64,000 nt of DNA, taken from positions 62,001-126,000 of the forward strand of contig DASZTW010000019.1 in assembly GCA_035547835.1 (NCBI GenBank). Direction: 5' to 3'. Origin of the DNA: Acidimicrobiales bacterium. GTDB taxonomy: Bacteria > Actinomycetota > Acidimicrobiia > Acidimicrobiales > Iamiaceae. A program made the position numbers and the translations under genes. Shown piece after piece: positions 15,695-24,191 of this stretch; the stretch's first letter is position 1, and the number at the start of each line of letters is the position of its first letter. The notes beneath the pieces are model-generated. The model saw only the letters and a list, made by a program, of their open reading frames with translations. It searched no databases and was not told where the DNA came from.

Positions 15695-16885
15695 TCAGTG
15701 GCGCACGGCGCGGGTGACGACCTGGCTGGCCTCGCTCGGGCCGAACGTCGGAGGTTTCGGCTGCGCTTCGGCAGTGCCGAGCCGCACCACCACGGTCCGG
15801 GATCCCGGGTCGACTTGCACGAGCTGGTTGCCGAGGCCGAGTGCCCAGTACAGGTCGTCGGGCGCACCCGGCACGAGCTGGCCGCGGGCGGTGGTCGGGT
15901 TGGCCGCCGCAGCCAGGTTCGTCGCCGACAGCGGCCCGGCGAGCACCCCCTTGCGGTTCAGCCACCACAGATAGCCGTACGCGGCGTTGAGGGGTGTCGA
16001 TGGCTTCCCGGTCGACTCGGCCACCCACGACGACGACACGATCTGGCGGCTGCCCCACTTGCCGTCGCGCTGCACCATCAGCCCGAGCCGGGCCAAGTCC
16101 TCGCAGTTGGACTGCACGCCCTCGAAGGTCTGCGTGTTGCCGGCGCGGTCGGTGGTCATCCGGGTGTGCGCCATGCCGAGCGGACGGAACAAGCGTTGCT
16201 CGGCGAAGGTCGACACGTCCTCACCGGTCGCGCCTTGCAGGACCTGTTGCAAGGTCTGGATGGCGGAGTTGTTGTACGCCCACACCTGCCCCGGCGGGTG
16301 TTGCTGGGGCAGACCGATCGCGAACGCCGTACGGTCGCTCGACCGGATGAGCCGGACATAGTCGATGATGGGGCTCCATTCGCGACCCGAGTCGTTGCTC
16401 AGGAGGTCGCGGACGGTGACTTGGGTCGCCGCGGTGCCGCGCCACTCGGGGATCCACTTCGACGCGGAGTCGTCGATGTGCAGGTCGCCCTCGTCTTGTG
16501 CGATGCCGACGAGCAGGCTGGTGATCGACTTGGTGGCCGAGAAGATGTCCTGGGTCTGGGTGGCGGTCGTGCCGGCGAACTGCCATTCGCCGGCGATCGC
16601 TCCGTCGCGCTCGACCACCAGGCAGTGGGACTTGCCGACTTGCGCAGTGCGGGCGATGTCGTCGAGGACGGCGCCGTCGAGTCCAGCCTGCGCCGGAGCG
16701 ATGTGGCGCCAGGCGGACCCTGGGACGAGCTGGCCGCCGGGTGCCGTCGCGGTCGCGGGCGTGGTCGACGTCGACCCGTTCGCGTTTCCGCCCGAGCTGC
16801 TGCTGCACCCGCCGAGCACGACGAGGACCAGCAGGGCGCTCACCACGGCCACGGCCCCAGGGCGGTGCGGGATGCGTCGGCTCAT
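15695..16885 (-). CDS. Beta-lactamase-fold serine hydrolase lipoprotein
   Basis: This 396-residue protein has a signal peptide ending in lipobox VLGGC (Cys 27), so it is expected on the outer face of the membrane. The class C / AmpH-like fold is shown by the nucleophile motif SATK (Ser 116, Lys 119), the YNN motif (Tyr 204, Asn 206), and a C-terminal region with GYLWWLNRKG. Such proteins act as peptidases, esterases or DD-peptidases, and the substrate is not predictable. Upstream on the minus strand, TAGGGT (~16924-16929) is a possible -10 giving a leader of about 30 bases. It is monocistronic and convergent with the VWA gene. Confidence 0.88.
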   Translation of the reverse strand: MSRRIPHRPGAVAVVSALLVLVVLGGCSSSSGGNANGSTSTTPATATAPGGQLVPGSAWRHIAPAQAGLDGAVLDDIARTAQVGKSHCLVVERDGAIAGEWQFAGTTATQTQDIFSATKSITSLLVGIAQDEGDLHIDDSASKWIPEWRGTAATQVTVRDLLSNDSGREWSPIIDYVRLIRSSDRTAFAIGLPQQHPPGQVWAYNNSAIQTLQQVLQGATGEDVSTFAEQRLFRPLGMAHTRMTTDRAGNTQTFEGVQSNCEDLARLGLMVQRDGKWGSRQIVSSSWVAESTGKPSTPLNAAYGYLWWLNRKGVLAGPLSATNLAAAANPTTARGQLVPGAPDDLYWALGLGNQLVQVDPGSRTVVVRLGTAEAQPKPPTFGPSEASQVVTRAVRH

Positions 16886-16975
16886 GTACTTCGGCCCGCG
16901 GTGTCGACGACGAGGTCGCCTCGACCCTAGACCGTCCGGTCGACCCCCAGGTCGTCACCGCATTGACTCACCCAA

Positions 16976-17027
16976 CCCATTCCTGCTGTGAGCAGTTGAC
17001 CACCCTGGAGGTGGTCAACTGCTCACA
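16976..17027 (-). repeat. Dispersed hairpin repeat, copy 1
   Basis: Perfect 18-bp arms (16987-17004 and 17010-17027) surround a 5-base loop. Read on the minus strand the element is TGTGAGCAGTTGACCACC, loop, the complementary arm, then flank GCAGGAATGGG. The outer TGTGAGCAGTT / TGCTCACA and the flank match two copies near 56 kb, while the centre differs. It lies downstream of cysH and may act as its terminator, but the shared flank shows it is a repeated element, not a chance hairpin. Confidence 0.75.
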
Positions 17028-17102
17028 CCTCGGCCTTGGTGAGGCACCTCGGCCTTGGTGCGGCACGAAGGCCTGTGTGAAGTACCTCGGCCTGTGTGAA
17101 GT
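17027..17102. repeat. Four tandem copies of a 19-bp unit
   Basis: The unit ACCTCGGCCTTGGTGAGGC repeats four times with substitutions (17027-17045, 17046-17064, 17065-17083, 17084-17102), followed by a partial fifth ACCTCGG ending one base before the cysH stop codon. The first unit abuts the hairpin repeat. The period is not a multiple of three, so it does not encode a peptide repeat. Confidence 0.8.
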
Positions 17103-17109
17103 ACCTCGG

Positions 17110-17796
17110 TCATGCCAGGTGCAGGCCGCACTCCGTCTTGTCCTGGCCCCGCCAGCGACCCGCCCGGGGGTCTTCGCCGGGGGCCACGGGGGTCGTGCAC
17201 GGCTGGCAGCCGATGGACGGGTAGCCCTGGTGCACGAGCGGGTTGACCGGCACGTCGTGCTCGGCGATGTAGCCCGCGACGTCGTCGTCTGACCAGTTGG
17301 CAAGCGGGTTGATCTTGACGAGGCCCCGGATGTCGCGGGCGATGATCGGCGCCGAGGCCCGGCTGGGAGCCTCGATCCGCCGCAGGCCGCTCAACCAGGC
17401 GAGCTTGCCGGCGAGTGCACGGTCGAGCTGGCCCACCTTGACGGCCGAGCAGCACCCCTCGGGGTCCTTCTCCCACAGCGGCTCGTCGTGGCGGGCGACA
17501 GTCATCATCTTCAAGTTCAGCCCGTAGCGGCGCCGCACGAGCTCGACCGTCTCGAGCGTCTCGGGGAAGTGGTAGCCGGTGTCGATGAAGACGACCTCGA
17601 TCGCGGGATCGATCCGGGTGGCCAAGTCGATCAGCACCGCGTCGGTCATCGACGCAGACAGACACAGATGAGGGCTGAAACGGTCGACGGCCCACTGGAC
17701 GATCTTCGAGGCGGGCAGCAGGTCGAACTCGTTGTTCAGCTCGGCGAGGTCGCGGTCGTTCAGATCGAAGTCGAGGTGGGTTTCGGTCATCGCCAT
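17110..17796 (-). CDS. cysH: Phosphoadenylyl/adenylyl-sulfate reductase, [4Fe-4S] APS-reductase type
   Basis: This 228-residue enzyme reduces APS (or PAPS) to sulfite in the cytosol with thioredoxin. Four cluster cysteines are visible as CC (115-116) and CxxC (197, 200), the pattern of assimilatory APS reductases. The catalytic cysteine is in the C-terminal ECGLH (Cys 223). The CC motif is followed by SAVK, not the usual xxRK, a mild deviation. ATG 17796 gives the family N-terminus. Its start lies 19 bases downstream of the sulfite reductase stop on the same strand, so the two form one sulfate-assimilation operon. Confidence 0.93.
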   Translation of the reverse strand: MAMTETHLDFDLNDRDLAELNNEFDLLPASKIVQWAVDRFSPHLCLSASMTDAVLIDLATRIDPAIEVVFIDTGYHFPETLETVELVRRRYGLNLKMMTVARHDEPLWEKDPEGCCSAVKVGQLDRALAGKLAWLSGLRRIEAPSRASAPIIARDIRGLVKINPLANWSDDDVAGYIAEHDVPVNPLVHQGYPSIGCQPCTTPVAPGEDPRAGRWRGQDKTECGLHLA

Positions 17797-17815
17797 GTCC
17801 TGGGCTCCCTCGGGC

Positions 17816-19594
17816 TCACGCGCCGGCGCACTCGCCTTCACCGACCTCGCGCACATAGGGACCCGTCTCGGCGTAATCGACGTAGAAGTCGGGGTTCTCA
17901 TCGGGGGTCGGGAACTCGGCCAGGTCGGCGAGCTCCTCTTTGACGGCCTCCGGGCCGCCGACGCTCGCCAGCCACTCGGCAAACGTCTGACCGGCCACAC
18001 GCTCGCCGGCGAAGCGACCGATGATGCGCACGGCCGCCTCGGGTGCCGCTTTGGCCGGGAGCCGCATGGTGCGCTTGCCGAACTCGGCCTTGGTCTGGCC
18101 GACGTAGCCGCCGAGGAGCAGCTGGTAGCCCGGGGCGCTGCGGCCGTGGGCCCGACGCTCGGCGCCGTGGAAGCCGATGTCGGCGGTGTGGTGCTGGCCG
18201 CACGAGTTCGTGCAGCCCGAGATGTTGGTGCGCACCCCGCCGACTTCGCCGAGGCCGGCAGCCTCGAGGGCCACGCCGATCGCGTCGGCGAGCCCGCGGG
18301 ACTGGGTCTCGGCCAGGTTGCAGGTGTCGGCGCCGGGGCAGGCGACCACGTCGCGCGCGAGCTCGGCGCCGGGTTCGGCCATGCCGATGGCTTCGAGTCG
18401 CTCGTACAGGTCCGGGAGCTGGCCTTCGCTGAGGCCGCGGTACACGAGGTTCTGGCGGTTCGTGATGCGGGCTTCGGCGGCGAAGTCACGTTGGATCGCA
18501 GCGAGACCGCGGAACTGGTCGGCGGTCACGTCGCCGAGGCGCGACCAGGCGTAGGCGGACACGGTGCCGTTGGCCCGACCACGCACCACGTTGGCCTCGT
18601 CCCACCGCTGGCGGGGGTCGCGGGCTGTGATGGTGACCGGCGTGCCCTGCCCCATGGGCGTGACCTCGATCTGGCTGGATCCGCCGGCGGGGGTGTCGCC
18701 GTACTTCTCGACGATCTCCGGGACCCCGCCGGGCCAGGTCGACGAGGCGATGAGCAGCTTGCGCTCCTTGAGGATCCGCTGCTGCAGCTCCTCCCAGCCC
18801 ATGGTCTTGACGAGCCACTTCATGCGGGCGCGGAGCTTGTTGTCGCGGTTGCCGTAGTGGTCGAAGGTGCGGACGACGGCTTCGATGGTGGGCAGGAGCT
18901 GGTCGCGTGGCGTGAAGTCCTCGAGCGCGAGGGCCGGGAACGGGTTGGCGCCGAGACCACCTGCCACGAAGACACGGAACCCGGCCTCGACCGTGCCATC
19001 TGGGTGGGTGTGGTTGGTGGCGACCACGCCCACGTCGTTGAACATGGCCTGGCCGCAGTCGGTGTCGCAGCCTGAGAAGTTGATCTTGAACTTGCGCGGC
19101 ATGCGTTGGCAGATCGGGTTGTGCAGGAAGTACTGGAACGTGGCCTCGGCCCACGCCGAGATGTCGAGCACCTCGTTGGGGCAGGCACCGGCCAAGTGGC
19201 AGCCCTGCACGTTGCGGACGGTGTCGCCGCACGCCTCTCGGCTGGTGAGCCCGACGCGAGCGGCCTCGCGGAGCAGTGCGGGCACCCGCTCGAGCTGCAC
19301 GAAGTGGAACTGGACGTTCTGGCGGGTGGTGAAGTGACCCCAGCCCCGCGAGTACTCCTCGGCGATGTGGCCGAGCATGTCGAGTTGTTCGGCGCTGGCG
19401 TTCCCGTACGGGAACTTCAGCCGGACCATCTGGTTGTGGCCCTTCTGGCGCTGGCCGTAGATCCCGTTGTTCAGGCGGAAGATCCGGAACTGGTCCTCGT
19501 CGAGGTCCCCGGCGAGGTACTGATCGAGCAGGGTCTCGAACTTCGCGATGTCGGCGGCGATGGCCGGATCGATCGTGTCGCGTTCCAACAACAT
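17816..19594 (-). CDS. sir: Ferredoxin-dependent sulfite/nitrite reductase
   Basis: This 592-residue siroheme enzyme has two nitrite/sulfite reductase half-domains. [4Fe-4S]-siroheme ligands are seen as CPGADTC and NISGCTNSCGQH in the C-terminal half. The N-terminal half has FTTRQNVQFHFV, the siroheme-side motif. Pairing with cysH immediately downstream makes sulfite reduction to sulfide the likely role rather than nitrite reduction. The start at 19594 (MLLERDTI) is the most upstream sensible ATG. cysD, cysN and cysC are not in the window, so the activation genes must lie elsewhere. Confidence 0.9.
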   Translation of the reverse strand: MLLERDTIDPAIAADIAKFETLLDQYLAGDLDEDQFRIFRLNNGIYGQRQKGHNQMVRLKFPYGNASAEQLDMLGHIAEEYSRGWGHFTTRQNVQFHFVQLERVPALLREAARVGLTSREACGDTVRNVQGCHLAGACPNEVLDISAWAEATFQYFLHNPICQRMPRKFKINFSGCDTDCGQAMFNDVGVVATNHTHPDGTVEAGFRVFVAGGLGANPFPALALEDFTPRDQLLPTIEAVVRTFDHYGNRDNKLRARMKWLVKTMGWEELQQRILKERKLLIASSTWPGGVPEIVEKYGDTPAGGSSQIEVTPMGQGTPVTITARDPRQRWDEANVVRGRANGTVSAYAWSRLGDVTADQFRGLAAIQRDFAAEARITNRQNLVYRGLSEGQLPDLYERLEAIGMAEPGAELARDVVACPGADTCNLAETQSRGLADAIGVALEAAGLGEVGGVRTNISGCTNSCGQHHTADIGFHGAERRAHGRSAPGYQLLLGGYVGQTKAEFGKRTMRLPAKAAPEAAVRIIGRFAGERVAGQTFAEWLASVGGPEAVKEELADLAEFPTPDENPDFYVDYAETGPYVREVGEGECAGA

Positions 19595-19762
19595 GGAGCA
19601 GGCCTCTCGGGTGTCGACCGCCGTCGCGGCCGAACGAATAGTCGACTTATCCGATCGACATTGTCGTCAATGAATCCTGAGCGCGCAAGTCAACATTTGT
19701 CACGCGGGAGGGTCCGCCAGGTGTTGCGCGGAGGTGCTGCTCGGGCGCCCTGCGCGGAGGGC
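19595..19762 (-). promoter_or_regulatory. AT-rich upstream region of the sir-cysH operon
   Basis: This 168-base gap is visibly less GC-rich between about 19630 and 19700. It contains an 11-bp palindrome CGACATTGTCG (19656-19666) and, on the minus strand, two TTGAC-like hexamers. No good -10 at proper spacing could be assigned. A sulfur-responsive operator is plausible but unproven. Confidence 0.35.
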
Positions 19763-21103
19763 TCAGCGCAAGAGGTTGCCGACCCGGAAGGCCAGGTCGA
19801 GGCCCTGGCGGCCGTTCAGCCGCGGGTCACACACCGTTTCGTAGCGGTGGTCCAGGTTGGCCTCGGTGAGGTCGTCGCCTCCGCCGAGGCACTCGGTGAC
19901 GTCCTCGCCGGTCAGCTCGACGTGGAGGCCGCCGGGCCACGTGCCGACCTCGGCGTGGGCGGCGAAGAACCCCGTGACCTCGGCCAAGATGTCGTCGAAG
20001 CGCCGGGTCTTGCGACCGTCAGCGGTCGAGAACGTGTTCCCGTGCATCGGGTCGCACGCCCAGACCACCGGGTGGCCCGCGTCGCGCACGGCCTCGAGGA
20101 GCGGCGGGAGCGCGTTGGCGACCGTGGCGGCGCCCATCCGGGTGATCAGCGTCAGACGGCCCGGCACCCGGTCGGGGTTGAGACGTTCGCACAGCGCGAG
20201 CACTTCAGCCGGGGTGGTGGACGGACCGATCTTGCAGCCGATCGGATTGCCGACGCCCGCCAGGAACTCGACGTGCGCGCCGTCGATCTGTCGGGTCCGC
20301 TCGCCGACCCACAACATGTGCGCCGAGCAGTCGTACCAGTCGTCGGTGAGCGAGTCGCGGCGGGTGAGCGCTTCCTCGTAGCCGAGGATCAGTGCCTCGT
20401 GGCTCGTGTAGAAGTCGACCTCGTGGAGCATGGGCTGCGTGGCCGTGTTGACCCCGCACGCCCGCATGAAGCGCAGGGCCCGGTCGATCTCCGCCGCCAC
20501 CTGGTCGTAGTGGCGGCCCTCGGGGCTCGACGCGATGAACTCCAAGTTCCACTGATGGACGCGGTTGAGATCGGCGAAACCACCCTTGGTGAACGCGCGC
20601 AGCAAGTTCAGCGTGGCGGCCGACTGGTGGTACGCCTGGACGAGCCGGTCGGGGTCGGGCGTGCGAGCGGCCGCGGTGAAGGCCACGTCGTTGACGATGT
20701 GGCCCCGAAACGAAGGGAGCTCGACGCCGTCGACGACCTCGGTGGTGCTCGAGCGAGGCTTGGCGAACTGCCCCGCGATGCGGCCGACCTTCAGCACCGG
20801 TACGCCGGAGGAGTACGTGAGCACGACGGCCATCTGCAAGATGACCTTGAGCTTGTCGCGGATCGAGTTCGCGGTGAACGACTCGAACGACTCCGCGCAG
20901 TCGCCGGCTTGGAGGAGGAAGGCCCGACCTTCGGCCACCTCGGCGAGTTGCTCGGTGAGACCGCGGGCCTCTCCAGCGAAGACCAGCGGCGGCAGCGAGC
21001 TGAGGTGCTTGACGGCGCCCTCGAACGCGACGCCGTCAGGCCAATCGGGTTGCTGGGCCACGGGGTAACGGCGCCACGACCCGGGTTCCCAGGTCTCGGT
21101 CAT
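19763..21103 (-). CDS. aroG: Class II 3-deoxy-7-phosphoheptulonate synthase
   Basis: This 446-residue enzyme condenses phosphoenolpyruvate and erythrose 4-phosphate, the first step of the shikimate pathway. It is the plant/actinobacterial class II type: FLLQAGDCAESF carries the metal-binding Cys (~69), and KVGRIAGQFAKPRS, WEGRT-like GERTRQIDGAH, GCKIGPST and DPMHGNT are present. Length matches the family. The class II form in mycobacteria is feedback regulated and can activate chorismate mutase, but whether that holds here is not visible. It is single, with a GAGGAG-like ribosome site ten bases upstream. Confidence 0.95.
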   Translation of the reverse strand: MTETWEPGSWRRYPVAQQPDWPDGVAFEGAVKHLSSLPPLVFAGEARGLTEQLAEVAEGRAFLLQAGDCAESFESFTANSIRDKLKVILQMAVVLTYSSGVPVLKVGRIAGQFAKPRSSTTEVVDGVELPSFRGHIVNDVAFTAAARTPDPDRLVQAYHQSAATLNLLRAFTKGGFADLNRVHQWNLEFIASSPEGRHYDQVAAEIDRALRFMRACGVNTATQPMLHEVDFYTSHEALILGYEEALTRRDSLTDDWYDCSAHMLWVGERTRQIDGAHVEFLAGVGNPIGCKIGPSTTPAEVLALCERLNPDRVPGRLTLITRMGAATVANALPPLLEAVRDAGHPVVWACDPMHGNTFSTADGRKTRRFDDILAEVTGFFAAHAEVGTWPGGLHVELTGEDVTECLGGGDDLTEANLDHRYETVCDPRLNGRQGLDLAFRVGNLLR

Positions 21104-21207
21104 CGCGCCGCGCTCCTCATCCGAAAAGCCTGACCGCTCGCCGCCTGCACGCGCAAAGTCAATTCCAGAGGTTGCCTGCCGCCGGGGACGAGGAAGACGA
21201 CGGGGTG

Positions 21208-22035
21208 TCAGGCGGCCGGGTTCGCGGCGGCCTTGGAACGCACGGTACCGACCGCACGCTTGACCAGGCGTCGCGCCGCTTCGGCGGTGACGCCCAGCTC
21301 CTCACCGACCTCGCGGTAGCTGCGTTTGCGACCGTCGTTGATGCCGAAGCGCTGCTCCACTGCATAGCGGGCGCGGGCGTCGAGGACGTCGAGCAGGTCG
21401 GTGACCATCTGCGTCTCCTCGGCGGCCATCACGAGCGCTTCGGGACCGTCGGCCGTGTCGGCGATCACGTCGACCAGCTCGTTGCTGTCGTCGTCACCGA
21501 TGGTGCGGTCGAGCGAGGTGGGGGTGGACAGGCGGTGCAGCCACGCGTTCTCGGCGTCGAGCTCGTCGCCGTCGCCGGCGACCTGACGGAGGGCCGCGCG
21601 GAGCGCCGCCGACCGGTCGCCCGGGAGCCGCACCAAGCTGGCCTTCTGGTCGAGGGCACGCCCGATCGCTTGGCGGATCCAGAACGTGGCGTACGTCGAG
21701 AACTTGAAGCCCTTGCGCCAGTCGAACTTGTCGACCGCGTGCTCGAGGCCGATGTTGCCCTCCTGGATGAGGTCGAGCAGCTCCATGCCCGGCGGGAGCG
21801 GGTACCGGCGGGCGATGCTGACCACCAGGCGGAGATTCGACCGGATGAAGCGGTCTTTGGCCTTGGCCGCCGCCCGATCGGCGCGGCGCAGCTCCACCGA
21901 CGTCTCCCCCGATGCCAGCTTCTCACGGGCTTCGTGCCCGGCCTCGATCACCTGTGCGAGCTCGCGCTCCTCTTGAGCGGTGAGCAGCGGCACGAGGCCG
22001 ATCTCGTTGAGGTACTGGCCGACTGAGTCACTCAT
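21208..22035 (-). CDS. Sigma-70 family factor, group 2 (HrdB/SigB-like)
   Basis: This 275-residue sigma factor has region 1.2 (DSVGQYLNEIGLVPLLT), region 2 with RLVVSIARRY, LDLIQEGNIGLEHAVDKFDWRKGFKFSTYATFWIRQAI split across 2.3-2.4, region 3, and region 4 (YREVGEELGVTAEAARRLVKRA). Region 1.1 is absent and the protein is short, so it is a group 2 alternative factor rather than the primary one. GAGGGAG precedes ATG 22035 at good spacing, so it uses a leadered mRNA. No anti-sigma gene is adjacent. It is transcribed divergently from the NuoF-like gene. Confidence 0.9.
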   Translation of the reverse strand: MSDSVGQYLNEIGLVPLLTAQEERELAQVIEAGHEAREKLASGETSVELRRADRAAAKAKDRFIRSNLRLVVSIARRYPLPPGMELLDLIQEGNIGLEHAVDKFDWRKGFKFSTYATFWIRQAIGRALDQKASLVRLPGDRSAALRAALRQVAGDGDELDAENAWLHRLSTPTSLDRTIGDDDSNELVDVIADTADGPEALVMAAEETQMVTDLLDVLDARARYAVEQRFGINDGRKRSYREVGEELGVTAEAARRLVKRAVGTVRSKAAANPAA

Positions 22036-22119
22036 TGCACTCCCTCAAACCGCGACGTGTCTCGAACCATTCCCGCCTCGGCACACCTGCCGTGCTTCGT
22101 GCGGGACTTACCGGATCGC

Positions 22120-22125
22120 TAGGGT
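22120..22125 (+). promoter_or_regulatory. -10 element of the NuoF-like gene (leaderless type)
   Basis: TAGGGT, six bases (GCAACC), then GTG 22132. The exact spacing supports GTG as the first codon and a transcript without a ribosome-binding site. Confidence 0.5.
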
Positions 22126-22131
22126 GCAACC

Positions 22132-23586
22132 GTGATCGAGCCCTATTTGCTTCCTGAAACGCCGGTGACGTCGGTCACCGACTGGGTGGCCCGCGGCGGC
22201 GGAAAAGGCCTGGCCAGAGCGTATGAGCTCGGTCCCGATGCCACCATCTCGGAGATCCTCGACGCCAAGCTCCGGGGCCGGGGTGGGGCCGGGTTCCCCA
22301 CCGGCATCAAGTGGCGCTCGTTGCGCGAGGCGGCGCACGGTGACCAGTGCTACATCGTCTGCAACGGCTCGGAGGGAGAGCCGGGCACCTTCAAGGACCG
22401 GACCCTGCTGCGTGCCAACCCCTATCAGCTGATCGAGGGCATGGCGATCGCAGCGTTCGCGCTCGGCGCCCGGGCCGGCTTCATCGGAATGAAGGCCCGC
22501 TACACCGAGCACACGGAGCTGTTGCTCCAGGCGTTGCAGGACATGGAGGCAGCCGGTCTGGCGGGCGAGGTGCGGCTGCAGCTCGTGCCCGGTCCCGACG
22601 CCTACCTCTTCGGCGAAGAAACCGCCCTGCTCCAGGCCGTCATGGGCGAGGCGCCCACGCCGCGCCTCGTGCCGCCGTACATCCAGGGCATCTTCGCCAC
22701 GACGCCCACCTTCGACTGGTCGGCGCTGCCACCCGAGGAGCTCGTCGAGGCCCTGTCCGACGACGTGTACTCGCTCCCGGCGGCTGGATCCGGGCTGGCG
22801 AGCCCGACGCTCGTCAACAACATCGAGACGTACTCCACGGCCTGCCACATCCTGCGCGAAGGCGCCGACTGGTTCCGTTCGATGGGCACCGACGACACGC
22901 CCGGCCATGCAGTGATCACGATCGTGGGCGACACCACCCGCCAGATCGTCGAGGAAGTCGACATGGGCTCCACCCTGCGCGAGCTGCTCGACGGGCCGTG
23001 CGGCGGCATGGCCAACGGCCGCAACTTCAAGGCGATGTTGTCGGGGATCTCGAACCCGGTGATGACCGAGGAGTTCCTCGACGTGCCGCTCGGGTTCGAC
23101 TCGTTCCGTGCCGCTGGCTCGGGCATCGGATCGTGCGGGTTCATGATCTACGACGACACCACCAGCGCGGTGGAGCTGGCCCACTTGTGCTCCCGCTTCT
23201 TGTCGGTCGAGTCGTGCGGTCAGTGCAACGCCTGCAAGACCGGCACGATGGCGATCACCGAGATGATCGAGTCGATCATCGACGGCAAGGGAAGCATGCG
23301 CACGATCGACTCCATCGGCAGCCGGCTGCTGCGGGTCACGGACTCCAACCGGTGCTTCTTGCCGCAACAGGAGCAGATCGTGATCTCGAGCCTGCTGCGA
23401 ACTTTCCCGCAGGACTTCCTCGACGCGGTCGACACCCAACACGTCGCGATCCGCGGCATCCCGGTGCCCAAGCTGAAAGACGTCGTGGGTGGCGTGGCCG
23501 ACATCGACGAGCACTGGGAGCTCAAGCGCACCGACTGGACCTATGCCGACGTCGGGGTGACCACCGGCGTCTACCGCACCGAGTGA
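22132..23586 (+). CDS. Stand-alone NuoF/HoxF-like flavo-iron-sulfur protein
   Basis: This 484-residue protein resembles the 51-kDa NADH-binding subunit of complex I. FMN/NADH-side motif GRGGAGFPTGIKW is near residue 50, NGSEGEPGTFKDR near 80, then an SLBB-type region. The [4Fe-4S] ligands are SCGQCNAC (Cys ~362, 365, 368) with a fourth in NRCFLP (~408). No other nuo, hox or formate dehydrogenase subunit is adjacent, so it is not part of a visible complex I operon and may serve a NADH-linked oxidoreductase encoded elsewhere. Its stop overlaps the nadD start (GTGA). Confidence 0.87.
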   Translation: MIEPYLLPETPVTSVTDWVARGGGKGLARAYELGPDATISEILDAKLRGRGGAGFPTGIKWRSLREAAHGDQCYIVCNGSEGEPGTFKDRTLLRANPYQLIEGMAIAAFALGARAGFIGMKARYTEHTELLLQALQDMEAAGLAGEVRLQLVPGPDAYLFGEETALLQAVMGEAPTPRLVPPYIQGIFATTPTFDWSALPPEELVEALSDDVYSLPAAGSGLASPTLVNNIETYSTACHILREGADWFRSMGTDDTPGHAVITIVGDTTRQIVEEVDMGSTLRELLDGPCGGMANGRNFKAMLSGISNPVMTEEFLDVPLGFDSFRAAGSGIGSCGFMIYDDTTSAVELAHLCSRFLSVESCGQCNACKTGTMAITEMIESIIDGKGSMRTIDSIGSRLLRVTDSNRCFLPQQEQIVISSLLRTFPQDFLDAVDTQHVAIRGIPVPKLKDVVGGVADIDEHWELKRTDWTYADVGVTTGVYRTE

Positions 23587-24191
23587 CGCGACCCGGGGAA
23601 CGCCTCGGGATCTTCGGGGGGACGTTCGACCCGCCCCACGTGGGCCATTTGGTGACGGCCGTCAACGTCCGTCACGAGCTGCAACTCCAACGTGTCCTGC
23701 TCGTCGTGGCCAACGAGCCCTGGCAGAAGACGGGGACCCGCGAGATCACGCCGGGACCTGCTCGCCTCGCCATGGTGGAGGCAGCCGTCGGTGACGTCGC
23801 CGGCCTCGAAGCGTCACCTATCGAGATCGACCGGGGCGGTGACTCCTACACGGCCGACACGCTCGAAGCCCTGCACCGCGAGGACCCCGAGCGGGAGCTG
23901 TTCGTGATACTCGGCAGCGATGCCGCCGCGGGGCTGCACACGTGGGAGCGCGCCGAGCGAGTGGCGGAGTTGTCGTCGGTGGTGGTCGTCGACCGTCCGG
24001 GCGAACCGCCCACCCGGTCGCTTCCGGACGGCTTTCGATGGACGAGGGTCGAAGTGCCTCGCCTCGAGGTGTCGAGCACCGACCTGCGAGCCCGGGTGCG
24101 CGACGGCCGCCCGCTCGACTACCTGCTCACCCCCTCGGTCATCGCTTCGATTGCCAGCCTCGGCCTCTATCGTCGTTCCGATGGCTCCTGA
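23583..24191 (+). CDS. nadD: Nicotinate-nucleotide adenylyltransferase
   Basis: This 202-residue enzyme adenylates nicotinate mononucleotide to deamido-NAD in NAD synthesis. The nucleotidyltransferase motif GGTFDPPHVGH (12-22) and the C-terminal EVSSTDLRAR, matching the ISSTxxR signature, are clear. GTG 23583 overlaps the upstream stop and gives the family N-terminus. Overlapping starts continue into the next gene (11 bases), and the order nadD, LCP-like, rsfS is typical of actinobacteria. Confidence 0.95.
   Translation: MTRPGERLGIFGGTFDPPHVGHLVTAVNVRHELQLQRVLLVVANEPWQKTGTREITPGPARLAMVEAAVGDVAGLEASPIEIDRGGDSYTADTLEALHREDPERELFVILGSDAAAGLHTWERAERVAELSSVVVVDRPGEPPTRSLPDGFRWTRVEVPRLEVSSTDLRARVRDGRPLDYLLTPSVIASIASLGLYRRSDGS

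Noticed and set aside
19106-21133. A long plus-strand frame opposite sulfite reductase and DAHP synthase
   Set aside because: The minus frames carry all family motifs; this one has none.
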